Below are positions 1 through 8,653 of a DNA stretch of 58,235 bases, piece by piece. How positions within the stretch are numbered: position 1 is the first letter of the stretch; each line of letters opens with the position of its first letter. Made by a program: the position numbers and the translations under genes. The notes under the pieces were generated by a model, which was given only the letters and a program-made list of their open reading frames with translations, searched no databases and was not told the origin of the DNA. Where the stretch lies: the NCBI GenBank assembly GCA_011389515.1, contig JAABUA010000014.1:1-58235 (forward strand), read 5' to 3'. The DNA is from Desulfobacteraceae bacterium (lineage in GTDB: Bacteria; Desulfobacterota; Desulfobacteria; Desulfobacterales; Desulfosalsimonadaceae).

Positions 1-624
1 ATTATGGGTGGCGTTACTACCGTGATGGACATGCGGACAACCACATACTCTTACGGCGCCCCTGAAATGGCATTGGCATCGGCTGCCAACACGGATATTT
101 CCAAATGGCTTAACCTGATTATGTTTTCCACCGGTGGATGCTCCGATGCCAAGGTCCTTGACGAGCAGGCGGCCATCGAATCGACCATCAGCAACCTTAC
201 GGCGTTTTTGTCCGGAGCGAACCTGGTTCATGACGTTGGCTATATTGATTCCGGCGTGAATGCATCCCTGGAGAGCCTTGTGATGAACGATGAGATCATC
301 GCCATGGTCCGTCAGGTCGGCAAGGGGATCAAGACCGATGAAGCCCACCTCGCCTTGAAAGTCATTGATGAAGTGGGACCGGGCGGAGAGTTCGTGACCC
401 ATGACCACACCTATGAGCACTGGAAAGAGTGGTTTATGCCCAAGCTGATGGACCGCTCCGACTGGGAAACATGGAACGCGGAAGGCGCAAAGACCATGCT
501 TGACCGGGTCAACGAGGAAACCCAGCGGATCCTTGACACCTATGAGCCGGCACCCATCGACGATACGATCAAAAAAGAGCTTAAAAAGATCATCGACGAT
601 GCGGACAAGCGTCATTCCAAATAA
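1..624 (+). CDS. MttB-family methyltransferase, C-terminal part (5' end outside window)
   Basis: This is the last 207 codons of a trimethylamine-methyltransferase (MttB, COG5598) superfamily protein; the frame is open to the window edge, so the start lies upstream. It aligns along its whole length with the C-terminal half of the next gene: SYGAPE, the STGGC/STSGC stretch, LSGANLVHD, the MNDEII/MDDEII motif and VGPGGE all recur in order. Family members move a methyl group from a quaternary or tertiary amine to a cobalamin protein. Classical MttB carries pyrrolysine at an in-frame amber codon; this part has none. I infer a non-pyrrolysine enzyme of the MtgB (glycine betaine) type, but the substrate cannot be read from the sequence. 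It lies 75 bp upstream of its paralogue and is probably co-transcribed with it. Confidence 0.9.
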   Translation: MMGGVTTVMDMRTTTYSYGAPEMALASAANTDISKWLNLIMFSTGGCSDAKVLDEQAAIESTISNLTAFLSGANLVHDVGYIDSGVNASLESLVMNDEIIAMVRQVGKGIKTDEAHLALKVIDEVGPGGEFVTHDHTYEHWKEWFMPKLMDRSDWETWNAEGAKTMLDRVNEETQRILDTYEPAPIDDTIKKELKKIIDDADKRHSK

Positions 625-699
625 TTGAGATATCCCAATCCCCGGCAGACAACAGCAGCGCCGGCGGGTTTTCCGGATAGCGAAACAAGGAGATGCAAC

Positions 700-2169
700 A
701 TGACTTTCAGGACAAACTATACTGTCAACAAAACCACCCGTTTCAGGCTTCTTTCCGAAGACCAGAAAGCGCGGATTTTTCGCGGGGTGCTAAAGACATT
801 AAACGATACGGGTGCCAATGTGCACCATGAAGAAGTTCGGGAAATATTAGGCAAAAACCGCTGCAAGGTGGACGGCAAGCGTGTACGGATACCGTCGGAG
901 GTCGTTCTGGATGCATTGGCATCGCTTCCCCCGACGACAACGCTTTACAGTTGGGACAATGATGAAGAGATGTGTTACGTGGAGCCCGGCCGCAGTTATT
1001 TCGGCCCCGGCCCAACACCCCCGAATTTCAATGATCCGGATACGCTGGAACGCCGCCCCTATCTCAGAAAAGACGCCACGACCGTGGCCCGGGTATGCGA
1101 TGCGCTTCCCAATATCGGCTACGTGCAGTCGCTGGGTTCCATCAGTGATGTCACCAACGGCCTGGCCGATGTCTATGAATTTGCGGACATGATCCAGAAT
1201 ACCCGCAAAATAATCATGAACTGGGCTTTCAGTGTGGAAAATCTTGCCGACGAGCATCGCGTAGGCATCGCTATGGCCGGCGGGGAGGAAGCCTTCAGCA
1301 GGCGTCCGAATTTCATCCATTACAGCGAGCCGATATCGCCGCTGACCAGTGATTTCGACGCCATCGGAAAATGCCTGTATTGTGCGAAACACCGGATACC
1401 GCAGGTGTACACCCCTTGCTGCATTGGCGGAGCGACGGTGCCTGCGACCCATGCCGGACAGATTATCGTTGCCATGAGTGAATCCATGGTCGGCGTGGTT
1501 CTGTCCCAGCTCGTCAATCCCGGTACCTGTATTATCATCGGCGGTGTGCAGTCGATTCTCGACATGCGGCGGACCATTTATTCCTATGGCGCGCCGGAGC
1601 TGGGCATCATGAGCGCGGCGTTCACGGAAATGCTCAATTACGTGGGGCTGCCCATGTATTCGACATCCGGCTGCACTGACACGAAGAAAATGGAGATCCA
1701 GTCGGGCATCGAGGCGGCCTTTTCCATCCACATGGCCATGCTCTCCGGCGCCAATTTCGTTCATGACAACGGGTACACGGAATCCGGCATCACCGGAGAT
1801 ATTTGCCAGACCGTCATGGACGACGAGATCATCGGCATGAGCCGCCTGATCGCCGGCGGCGTCGAGGTCAACGAGGAGACCCTGGCCGTGGAGGAAATCT
1901 GCAACGTGGGGCCAGGTGGGCACTATCTCTACGAAGACCATACCATGAAATGGTTCCGCCACCACTGGCAGCCGACGCTTATGGACCGGAATTCCTACGA
2001 AGACTGGGACGCCCAGGGGCGGCTCACCATGAAGGACCGTATCGTCAAAAAAACACGCGATATTATAGCGAATCACGAGGGCCCCGCCTCCAGGGTGCCG
2101 GAAGATGCCAAAAAGGACATCCAGAAAATTCTGGATGAATCTGAGGAGCGGATGCGCTCGCAATCCTAA
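700..2169 (+). CDS. MttB-family (non-pyrrolysine) corrinoid methyltransferase
   Basis: A 489-residue trimethylamine-methyltransferase-family protein, near the usual MttB/MtgB length. I start it at ATG 700 because an AAGGAG ribosome site lies just upstream; an in-frame extension to 625 lacks one. The frame has no internal TAG, so it does not need pyrrolysine. Known pyrrolysine-free relatives demethylate glycine betaine, proline betaine or carnitine and pass the methyl to a small corrinoid protein. Two successive paralogues suggest either two substrates or a paired enzyme. The neighbouring RACo-like activator (5114) and MtgA-like protein (7733) would complete methyl transfer to tetrahydrofolate, apart from the missing corrinoid carrier. 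A strong terminator follows at 2203-2242. Family assignment is secure; the substrate is unknown. Confidence 0.92.
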   Translation: MTFRTNYTVNKTTRFRLLSEDQKARIFRGVLKTLNDTGANVHHEEVREILGKNRCKVDGKRVRIPSEVVLDALASLPPTTTLYSWDNDEEMCYVEPGRSYFGPGPTPPNFNDPDTLERRPYLRKDATTVARVCDALPNIGYVQSLGSISDVTNGLADVYEFADMIQNTRKIIMNWAFSVENLADEHRVGIAMAGGEEAFSRRPNFIHYSEPISPLTSDFDAIGKCLYCAKHRIPQVYTPCCIGGATVPATHAGQIIVAMSESMVGVVLSQLVNPGTCIIIGGVQSILDMRRTIYSYGAPELGIMSAAFTEMLNYVGLPMYSTSGCTDTKKMEIQSGIEAAFSIHMAMLSGANFVHDNGYTESGITGDICQTVMDDEIIGMSRLIAGGVEVNEETLAVEEICNVGPGGHYLYEDHTMKWFRHHWQPTLMDRNSYEDWDAQGRLTMKDRIVKKTRDIIANHEGPASRVPEDAKKDIQKILDESEERMRSQS

Positions 2170-2202
2170 GTAATTCAGAACGCAAATGATTCCGATGCGA
2201 TA

Positions 2203-2242
2203 AAAAGCCCGCGGGTGTCTGTTACCCCACTTGCGGGCTTTT
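2203..2242 (+). terminator. Rho-independent terminator after mttB paralogue
   Basis: A perfect 10-bp inverted repeat (AAAAGCCCGC at 2203-2212, GCGGGCTTTT at 2233-2242) encloses a 20-nt loop that can form a small inner GGGT/ACCC stem. The right arm ends in a T run. It lies 33 bp after the mttB stop and is symmetrical enough to act in both directions. It separates the methyltransferase genes from the downstream activator genes. Confidence 0.8.
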
Positions 2243-2252
2243 CAAGCATTGC

Positions 2253-2409
2253 TGGTGTCGTAAAAGTCCCATCTACTGCGGTGCAGCAATTTTTCACCCG
2301 CTCAACATACGACATGTATGCCTTCGCGTATGAAAAATCACTACGCCTTGTATATGGAACGGTTACCGTCGCCATCTGTTACTTGTCTTGTGACTTTTAC
2401 GAGTTCATC
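2253..2409 (+). repeat. Diverged member (copy D) of the dispersed palindromic repeat
   Basis: The segment begins with TCGTAAAAGTCCCATCT and ends with GTGACTTTTACGAG, the same terminal signature as the copies at 27903 and 43605, with weaker internal similarity (a CTGCG near the left arm, ATCACTACGCCTTG near the right). The flanks outside the core also form an imperfect inverted repeat (TTTTCAAGCATT on the left, AAGCATTGAAA on the right). It fills the gap between the mttB terminator and the hydantoinase-like gene. Membership is clear at the ends and tentative in the middle. Confidence 0.6.
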
Positions 2410-2437
2410 AAGCATTGAAAGGGCTTTTTTCATACCC

Positions 2438-4492
2438 ATGAAAACAGAAAAACGTTTTGCGCCCCATGCCGTCAGACGTGATGACCGACGTGGGAAAGAA
2501 AGCAGCGATTATGTCGTTGGCATCGATACCGGGGGGACCTACACGGACGGCGTATTGATGGATTACCGGTCCCGCCGGGTGCTGGCTTCGGGGAAAACCC
2601 TGACCACCAGAGAGGACCTCTCCCACGGGGTTATCGAGGTCCTGAAAAGCCTGCATATCAAAAATCCCGCACGGGTGAAGCTGGTCGGTATATCCAGCAC
2701 CCTGGCGACCAATTCGATCGCCGAAGGCAAGGCCCGCAAGGTTGGGTTGATCCTCATCGGATACGACCGCGACCTGGTCGAATCTTTTGGTCTGGAGGAT
2801 AAGTTTACAGCGGCCTGCCATGGTTTTTTTGCCGGCGGCCACAATTCCCAGGGAGAGGAAAGACAGCCTCCGGATCTTGAAGGGATCGAGCAATGGGTAT
2901 GTGAAAACAAAGACAAGGTTGATGCGTTTGCCATATCGGGTTATTTCAGCCCGCTGGATCCTTCCCATGAAGATGCCGCATTCGAGCGGGTATCAAAGGT
3001 TTGCGACCTGCCAGTTGTCCTGGGGCACCAGTTGTCCACAAGGCTGGATTCCATTGTGCGTGCCGCCACCGCGAGCCTGAACGCATCTTTGGTTGCGGTG
3101 ATGCAGGAGTTCATTGAAGCGGTCAAGGCCTCCCTTGCCGAACTCGATATCAAGGCCCCGCTGATGATCGTCAAAGGGGACGGATCGTTGATGCCATATA
3201 CGGAAGCAGTGAAAAAACCCGTGGAAACCATTCTGTCCGGACCTGCGGCAAGCGCTATCGGGGGCTTGTTCTTTTCCCGCGAGGGGAATGCCCTGATGAT
3301 CGACGTGGGAGGGACCACAACGGATATCGCCTTTATAAAAGACGGCCAGATTTCGGTCTCTGATGAAGGGGCGCGCGTGGGGCAGATAGAAACGGCCGTG
3401 AAGGCGGCCCGTATCAGAACCGCATGCGTGGGGTGCGACAGCCGCATTTCGTTCGGTCAGGGCGCAAAACCCCAAGTGGGGCCCGAGCGGGTCGTCCCTT
3501 TGTCCAGGCTTGCCTGGCAGCATCCCCGCGTTCATGAAGAGATCATGGCCTTGAAAAGGAAAAAGGGGTACTGGGTGCCTGGAGATATTCATTACTGGAT
3601 GTTTCCAAAGACAATAGACGCCGGTGAAATGGGGATTACCGATCACAGGGCGGTTCAGCTCGTAGGTGCCCTGAACCGCGGGCCTGCAAGCATATCATCG
3701 CTTATAAAGGAACTCGATGTCAGTCATGTCGTACAATTGAATGCAGACGAACTGTTCCGTTCCGGCATCATTGAGGAGTCGACGATTACGCCCAGCGATC
3801 TGCTGCATGTCAACGGGAAAATGGATATCTGGGATGTGGACGTGGCCCGGCAGGCGACGGTCTGTGCCTGTGAGATGGCAGGCAGGGATTCCAAAACGTT
3901 CGTTGACGATATCCTGGAGCATATTGTTTCCATGATGGTCGAGGAAGCCATTGTCTTTCTGGCGGGTCAGGCGGAGCGAAACATCCATGAACGGCTTCCG
4001 GAAACCGTGGACGGCCGCTGGGGCCGGTGGCTGCTCGCGGAATCGATCACCCGGAAAAATCCATACCTGTCCGTTGAAATTTCCAGCCGGTTCCCCATCA
4101 TCGGTATCGGAGCGCCGGCTGGTATTTTCGTCAAAAAAGTGGCGGAAACGCTTCGTGCGCCGTTTATTCTTCCGGCGCACGCCCACGTCGCCAATGCCGC
4201 CGGGGCTGTGGCCGGGTCCGTGGTGATTGAAAAGGAAGCCATCCTCTATACCCGGGAAAGGCAGAACAGCCTCTCCTATGTGGTGCAGATCGACGATGAG
4301 CGAACAAAATTCGCCGAATATGACATTGCATTGGCGTATGCGCGCAAAACCGTCACGGATATGGCCAGGCAATCGGTCCTTCATGCCGGCGCAGCAGACC
4401 CGGTGGCGACCCTCAGGATAAAAACCGAAGGGGCGCTTGAACGGATACAGGCGCGTGCGGCGGGTAATCCGAAGCTTTCAGAGGATAATTGA
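2438..4492 (+). CDS. Hydantoinase/oxoprolinase-family (HyuA-like) ATPase
   Basis: A 684-residue member of the hydantoinase A/oxoprolinase family, an ASKHA-fold ATPase. The N-terminal nucleotide-binding motif GIDTGGTYTD is at residues 28-37 and the second phosphate motif, IDVGGTTTDIAF, lies near residue 290. Known relatives hydrolyse hydantoins or 5-oxoproline, or are acetone carboxylase subunits; none of these reactions is implied by the neighbours. Here it precedes a double-ACT protein and a corrinoid activator, so a role in corrinoid methyl transfer or activation is an inference from context. The ORF stays open upstream to 2318, but that part lies inside a repeat-derived spacer, so I chose ATG 2438. 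The ribosome site there is weak (GAAAGGG, about 15 nt away), so the start is uncertain. Confidence 0.85.
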   Translation: MKTEKRFAPHAVRRDDRRGKESSDYVVGIDTGGTYTDGVLMDYRSRRVLASGKTLTTREDLSHGVIEVLKSLHIKNPARVKLVGISSTLATNSIAEGKARKVGLILIGYDRDLVESFGLEDKFTAACHGFFAGGHNSQGEERQPPDLEGIEQWVCENKDKVDAFAISGYFSPLDPSHEDAAFERVSKVCDLPVVLGHQLSTRLDSIVRAATASLNASLVAVMQEFIEAVKASLAELDIKAPLMIVKGDGSLMPYTEAVKKPVETILSGPAASAIGGLFFSREGNALMIDVGGTTTDIAFIKDGQISVSDEGARVGQIETAVKAARIRTACVGCDSRISFGQGAKPQVGPERVVPLSRLAWQHPRVHEEIMALKRKKGYWVPGDIHYWMFPKTIDAGEMGITDHRAVQLVGALNRGPASISSLIKELDVSHVVQLNADELFRSGIIEESTITPSDLLHVNGKMDIWDVDVARQATVCACEMAGRDSKTFVDDILEHIVSMMVEEAIVFLAGQAERNIHERLPETVDGRWGRWLLAESITRKNPYLSVEISSRFPIIGIGAPAGIFVKKVAETLRAPFILPAHAHVANAAGAVAGSVVIEKEAILYTRERQNSLSYVVQIDDERTKFAEYDIALAYARKTVTDMARQSVLHAGAADPVATLRIKTEGALERIQARAAGNPKLSEDN

Positions 4493-4528
4493 GCTGGAAA
4501 ATACAGTGTGGAAAGGAAAACAGAATCA

Positions 4529-5068
4529 ATGAAAAAGGAGTTTATCATTTCAGCGGTAGGCCTCAATATGCCCGGCATCGTGGCGCGGGTATCCAAGGCC
4601 GTATATGAGTCAAAAGGCAATTTCGAGGACTCCACCATGACGCTGCTGGGAAACCGCTTTGCCCTCATGGTCCTGGTTACGGCTGCGGATGAAACTGTTG
4701 CCCGGGATCTGGAGGATGCATGCAGTCGGCTGGAAACGGACAGGGATCTGGATATCAACCTGTTTCCGGTGGATGACAAGCGTATTGATTTCGGCCCGGA
4801 AGCTTCCACGCCCAACTATGAAATCCGGGTAAAGGGGGCGGATCGAATGGGGATCGTATACCGTACCACTCAATTGCTTGCATCCCTGAATATCAATATT
4901 GTGGAGTTGGAAACAAAACTTGTCGCGGCCAAAGACGGTACGCCGGTTTTTTCCATGCGCACCGCAGTCGTGGTCCCCGAAACGGTGAACGGGGAGACGC
5001 TTCGCAAGGACCTCAAGTTTCTGGCGGAGGACAACCGGGAAACCATATCCCTGACGCGCATATCATGA
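4529..5068 (+). CDS. Double-ACT-domain protein (GcvR-like)
   Basis: A 179-residue protein made of two ACT domains. The first (residues 1-85) opens with FIISAVGLNMPGIVARVS and the second (about 95-175) with YEIRVKGADRMGIVYRTT, both with the DxxGI-type ligand loop typical of ACT. Relatives include the glycine-cleavage regulator GcvR and other amino-acid-sensing modules. I start at ATG 4529 because GGAAAGGA lies 11 nt upstream; a GTG at 4508 is less likely. It lies 36 bp after the HyuA-like gene and 45 bp before the RACo-like gene. It may bind an amino acid or a betaine and tune the pathway, but no ligand can be read from the sequence. Confidence 0.85.
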   Translation: MKKEFIISAVGLNMPGIVARVSKAVYESKGNFEDSTMTLLGNRFALMVLVTAADETVARDLEDACSRLETDRDLDINLFPVDDKRIDFGPEASTPNYEIRVKGADRMGIVYRTTQLLASLNINIVELETKLVAAKDGTPVFSMRTAVVVPETVNGETLRKDLKFLAEDNRETISLTRIS

Positions 5069-5113
5069 ACGATGAATACCGGATAACCGTTACGGTCACG
5101 GGGCTTTTTTACA

Positions 5114-6874
5114 ATGCCTAAAATAAAAATATATCCGCTGGGAGTAACCATGCGGGCCCGCAGGGGGGAGAGTCTTGCGGATGTGCTTTACCGTGCGGGG
5201 GTGGATATGGATACCCCCTGCAACGGAGACGGCATTTGCGGCAAATGCCTTGTATGCGTTGAATATCCATCAAATACCCGGCCGACCCCCCATAAGGATA
5301 TCTCTCATGACCAGCATGAAGCGGGCATTCGCCTGGCCTGCCAGCTGACGCCGAAAACGGACATGACCGTAAGGCTTCTGTCCGGCTACACGGAAGAGGC
5401 GCATCGCATACTGGAAGGCGACCAGGATCCCGATTTTTTTTCTTGTGAATCAGGGGGGGAAGGCGCCGTGGCGGGAAGGCGCCATTTGCCTGTCATGGAA
5501 TCGGAAAACCGCATTTCTCCGGCGGTGAGGGTTTTTCTGGAAGGCGACCGCTATTTCTGCCGCTATGAGGACGGTGCCACCGAAGAAATGAAAAAATTCC
5601 GCAAGGGGAAAGCGGCCATGGGGCTTGCCATTGATCTGGGCACGACAACCCTCGTGGCTACGCTTGTATCCCTGAAGACCGGACGGGAAATTTCCACCAC
5701 TTCGTCATTGAATCCGCAGATCCGGTACGGCCATGACGTGGTAAGGCGCATCCAGTATGCGTCCACCCCGGAAGGCTTAGAGGAAATGTCATTGGCCATA
5801 CGGGAAGGGCTCAACTACCTGATCGATGAAATCTGCGAGGAATCGAATATTACCGCAGAAGAGATCCTTGACGTGGTCATCGGCGGGAATACCGTCATGT
5901 TACAGATCGCTGCGGGCATCGATCCTGCGCCGTTGGGAGAAGTTCCCTTTACCGTCGGCATCGAAAGCGGAAGGGCGTATCCGGTGTCCACATTCGGCCT
6001 GGCAGTGCACCCGGGGGCAAGGATCTACGTGCCGCCCGTACTGCATGCGTATGTCGGCGCCGATATCAGCGCCGGGCTTCTGGTCTGTCCTGAGTTTTTC
6101 AGCAAGGAGGTCAATACCCTGTTTATCGATGTCGGTACCAATGGCGAGATAGGGGTGAGCGCAAACGGAAGGTTTCTGATGTCATCCACAGCGGCTGGCC
6201 CCGCATTCGAAGGGATGGGAATTTCCAGCGGCATGCGAGCCCGTATCGGTGCCGTGGAAGCGGCAAATGTCAACGGGCCGGATATCGAAATCTATACCAT
6301 TGGAAATGCACCGGCTTCCGGTATCTGCGGCAGCGGCATCATCGACCTTACGGCCGCCCTTTTCAAAACCGGGGTTATCGATGCATCCGGCCGAATGAAG
6401 CGGCCTGCCGATGCGGATGCGCTTCCCGGAACCATGGCAGGGCGCATAGGGGAAAAAGACGGCGCTGCCGCCTTCCACGTCAGTGACGATGTCTGGTTTA
6501 CCCAGGAGGATGTCCGCCAGGTTCAGCTTGCCAAAAGCGCCATCCGTGCGGCGATCGACATTTTGCTTGCGGAAGCCGGAATCGGGCCGGAAAAGTTGGA
6601 AAACATCGTGCTGGCCGGTGGCTTCGGCTATTCACTGCGGCCGCAAAACCTGGAGATCATCGGTTTTATTCCGCCGGGGACGGCGGAAAAGGTTTCCTTT
6701 GCCGGCAATACCAGCCGGATCGGTTGTGTGATGATGCTTAAAAGTGTTCAATTCCGCAGGTTTCTGGAGGAAAAAATGAAACAGGTCCGCCATGTGAGCA
6801 TCGAGACGCGGCCGGATTTCATGGAAAAATATGTTGAAGAAATGGAGTTTCCCGCAGATGTCGACCGCAACTGA
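5114..6874 (+). CDS. RACo-like reductive activator of corrinoid proteins (2Fe-2S plus ASKHA, DUF4445)
   Basis: A 586-residue protein with an N-terminal plant-type 2Fe-2S ferredoxin domain (Cys36, Cys42, Cys45 and Cys76 in the CX5CX2C...C pattern) and a C-terminal DUF4445/ASKHA ATPase domain. ASKHA phosphate motifs are seen at AIDLGTTTLVATL, IGGNTVM, FIDVGTNGEIG, GICGSGIIDL and VLAGGFG. RACo-type enzymes use ATP to reduce inactive Co(II) corrinoid proteins to the Co(I) state. RamA, the methanogen counterpart, instead carries C-terminal 4Fe-4S clusters, so this is the RACo architecture. It fits the flanking MttB and MtgA-like methyltransferases, whose corrinoid partner would need reactivation. 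Its last 17 bp overlap the next gene. Confidence 0.92.
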   Translation: MPKIKIYPLGVTMRARRGESLADVLYRAGVDMDTPCNGDGICGKCLVCVEYPSNTRPTPHKDISHDQHEAGIRLACQLTPKTDMTVRLLSGYTEEAHRILEGDQDPDFFSCESGGEGAVAGRRHLPVMESENRISPAVRVFLEGDRYFCRYEDGATEEMKKFRKGKAAMGLAIDLGTTTLVATLVSLKTGREISTTSSLNPQIRYGHDVVRRIQYASTPEGLEEMSLAIREGLNYLIDEICEESNITAEEILDVVIGGNTVMLQIAAGIDPAPLGEVPFTVGIESGRAYPVSTFGLAVHPGARIYVPPVLHAYVGADISAGLLVCPEFFSKEVNTLFIDVGTNGEIGVSANGRFLMSSTAAGPAFEGMGISSGMRARIGAVEAANVNGPDIEIYTIGNAPASGICGSGIIDLTAALFKTGVIDASGRMKRPADADALPGTMAGRIGEKDGAAAFHVSDDVWFTQEDVRQVQLAKSAIRAAIDILLAEAGIGPEKLENIVLAGGFGYSLRPQNLEIIGFIPPGTAEKVSFAGNTSRIGCVMMLKSVQFRRFLEEKMKQVRHVSIETRPDFMEKYVEEMEFPADVDRN

Positions 6875-7577
6875 TCACAACAAAGATCCGTATGGCCTGG
6901 ACCGGGAGCACCCGAGGGTGGTGATTGCCTGCAGGGTCATGAAAACCCAGATAGACGGCCTTTTATCTCAAGATGATCCTATAGAGGTTCACTACCTGGA
7001 TCAGAACCTTCATCGGACGCCTGAGAAAATGCGTCATATGATCGAGGAAAAAATTGCCGAGGTTGCCGAGTACGCCGCCCATATTGTTTTGGGATACGGT
7101 TTGTGTTCCAACGGGGTTGTGGGCACCCGGGCCGACCGCCAGGAAATCTGCATCCCCCGGGTGCACGACTGTATCGCCCTCATGCTGGGATCCCGGCAGG
7201 CCTATCATGACGCATTCAACGCCCGTGCCGGCACCTATTACCTGACCGCAGGGTGGGTGGCGGAGGAAAAAGATCCGCTTGGCACGCTCGAAAAGGAATA
7301 TGTTCCCAAAATGGGACGGGAAGATGCGGAGTGGGGATTGCGGGAAGAGCTGAAGCACTACACCCATATCGTGCTTATCGGCAGCAAGGGGGATGATATG
7401 GCGAGGCTTCGGAAAAGGGCGAGAGAGAACGCCGATTTTTTAGGCATGAAATATGAAGAGGTCGTAGGGTCGGATGTGTATTTCCGGAAACTGCTGTTCG
7501 GACCTTACGAGCCGGCGGATTTTGTATGCTTGCCCCCCGGTGAACCAATTCCGCAGAAGCCGTTTCTGCAGGGATAG
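6858..7577 (+). CDS. DUF1638 protein
   Basis: A 239-residue DUF1638 protein. The family core is visible: GYGLCSNGVVG, then PRVHDCIALMLGSR, with a Cys and a His-Asp-Cys group that could bind metal. I start at ATG 6858, inside the end of the activator gene, because a GGAG lies 10 nt upstream; the overlap implies translational coupling. To my knowledge no biochemical function is established for the family. Its genes recur beside MttB-family methyltransferases and corrinoid activators, which is why I link it to corrinoid methyl transfer. The role is inference. Confidence 0.85.
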   Translation: MSTATDHNKDPYGLDREHPRVVIACRVMKTQIDGLLSQDDPIEVHYLDQNLHRTPEKMRHMIEEKIAEVAEYAAHIVLGYGLCSNGVVGTRADRQEICIPRVHDCIALMLGSRQAYHDAFNARAGTYYLTAGWVAEEKDPLGTLEKEYVPKMGREDAEWGLREELKHYTHIVLIGSKGDDMARLRKRARENADFLGMKYEEVVGSDVYFRKLLFGPYEPADFVCLPPGEPIPQKPFLQG

Positions 7578-7591
7578 GACAGACTGTTTCA

Positions 7592-7709
7592 GACGGTTTT
7601 GAAAAAAGATCAAGGCTTGCGCATTTTGAAGAGTTGAGTCACACCTTTGGCGTTATGAGATTCTTCGGAAATTGCGGGTAACGCAGATATTGGATTTTGC
7701 GAAGCCGTC
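7592..7709 (-). repeat. Dispersed palindromic repeat, copy C (inverted orientation)
   Basis: Read on the minus strand, this segment matches copies A (27903) and B (43605): TCCAATATCTGCGTTAC near the left end, GAATCTCA in the centre and GCGCAAGCCTTGATCTT near the right end, framed by GACGG/CCGTC outer arms. The GTAAAAAGTC terminal core is eroded here. It occupies most of the 155-bp gap between the DUF1638 gene and the MtgA-like gene. The match is unmistakable in the conserved blocks. Confidence 0.75.
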
Positions 7710-7732
7710 AAAAATAAAAAGGAGAATGTATT

Positions 7733-8533
7733 ATGCTGGTAGTTGGAGAACTTATCAATTCAAGCAGGAAAGCGGTAAAAGAGGCCATTCAAGCTGAAAA
7801 TATCGCGGAAATCCAAAAGATCGCAAAAGATCAGCGCGACAATGGGGCGGACTACATTGATATCAATGCAGGCACGTTTGTGGGAAAAGAAGCCGGATAT
7901 ATGAAATGGCTCGTCACGTCCGTGCAGGAGGTCGTTGACACACCCTGCTGCATCGACAGCCCGGATCCGAAAGTGATTGAAGCGGTGCTGCCGCTGCACA
8001 AGGGTGTTCCCATGATCAATTCCATTTCCCTGGAAAAGGAACGTTATGATGCGCTCCTGCCCGTTGTTTCCGGGGCGGACTGCAAGGTGATCGCCCTTTG
8101 TATGAGCGATGCGGGCATGCCCGAGACGAAAGACGACCGGTTATCCATCGCAAGCGAACTGATCAACAAACTGGTCAAAAACAACGTTCCCCTGGAAAAT
8201 ATCTACGTGGACCCTCTGGTACAGCCCATTTCAACGAATGACGCTTACGGCAGGGAGTTTATGAACGCCATTGATGCGATTATGACCGAGTTTCCGGGAG
8301 TTCATACCATTTGCGGCCTTTCAAATATTTCATACGGCCTTCCCGAGCGCAAGCTTCTCAACCAGACGTTTATGGTCATGGCCATTTGCAAGGGGCTTGA
8401 CGGCGCCATTATCAATCCCCTTGACCGGCAGATGATGGCCAATATCCATGCGGCCGAGACCCTTGCCGGCAGGGACGAATACTGCTCCAACTATCTCACG
8501 GCCTACAGGGACGGGAAGCTTGCAATGGAATAG
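7733..8533 (+). CDS. MtgA-like methyltetrahydrofolate:corrinoid methyltransferase
   Basis: A 266-residue pterin-binding TIM-barrel protein (DHPS/MeTr fold; MtgA, MtvA and AcsE relatives). It opens with VVGELINSS, has NGADYIDINAG in the second strand, a CIDSPDP stretch, IYVDPLVQPIS, and ICGLSNISYGLPER near the C-terminus, all typical of the methyltetrahydrofolate-binding barrel. It probably moves the methyl group from the corrinoid protein to tetrahydrofolate after an MttB-type enzyme has loaded it. AAGGAG lies 9 nt before the ATG. It closes the methyl-transfer cluster and is followed by a stem-loop at 8539-8597. Confidence 0.9.
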   Translation: MLVVGELINSSRKAVKEAIQAENIAEIQKIAKDQRDNGADYIDINAGTFVGKEAGYMKWLVTSVQEVVDTPCCIDSPDPKVIEAVLPLHKGVPMINSISLEKERYDALLPVVSGADCKVIALCMSDAGMPETKDDRLSIASELINKLVKNNVPLENIYVDPLVQPISTNDAYGREFMNAIDAIMTEFPGVHTICGLSNISYGLPERKLLNQTFMVMAICKGLDGAIINPLDRQMMANIHAAETLAGRDEYCSNYLTAYRDGKLAME

Positions 8534-8538
8534 AACCG

Positions 8539-8597
8539 ATCTCAAAATGGTCTTTCGGCTCAACAAAGATATTGGGCCGAAATCCGGATGTTGAGAT
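8539..8597 (+). other. Nested inverted repeat after mtgA-like gene
   Basis: The outer arms ATCTCAA (8539-8545) and TTGAGAT (8591-8597) enclose inner arms TTTCGGC (8553-8559) and GCCGAAA (8576-8582). No T run follows, so this is not a classic terminator. It could cap the 3' end of the preceding transcript or slow read-through into serA. Confidence 0.5.
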
Positions 8598-8637
8598 GGT
8601 TTCTAATGCGGCTGGAACATACAATTGTTTTAATGAA

Positions 8638-8643
8638 TATTAT
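8638..8643 (+). promoter_or_regulatory. Possible -10 element of serA
   Basis: TATTAT lies in an AT-rich patch and matches the TATAAT consensus at five of six positions. No good -35 sits 16-18 bp upstream. If used, transcription would begin close to 8650, just before the leader hairpin at 8654. Confidence 0.3.
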
Positions 8644-8653
8644 ATCATGCCCG

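Noticed and set aside
847..2163. Long minus-strand frame (438 codons) opposite the second MttB-family gene
   Set aside because: It is a shadow of the high-GC third positions of the real gene, has no family motif and is fully contained within it.
700..2169. Pyrrolysine (in-frame amber codon) in the MttB-family gene
   Set aside because: No in-frame TAG occurs before the TAA stop; the full domain is read without it.
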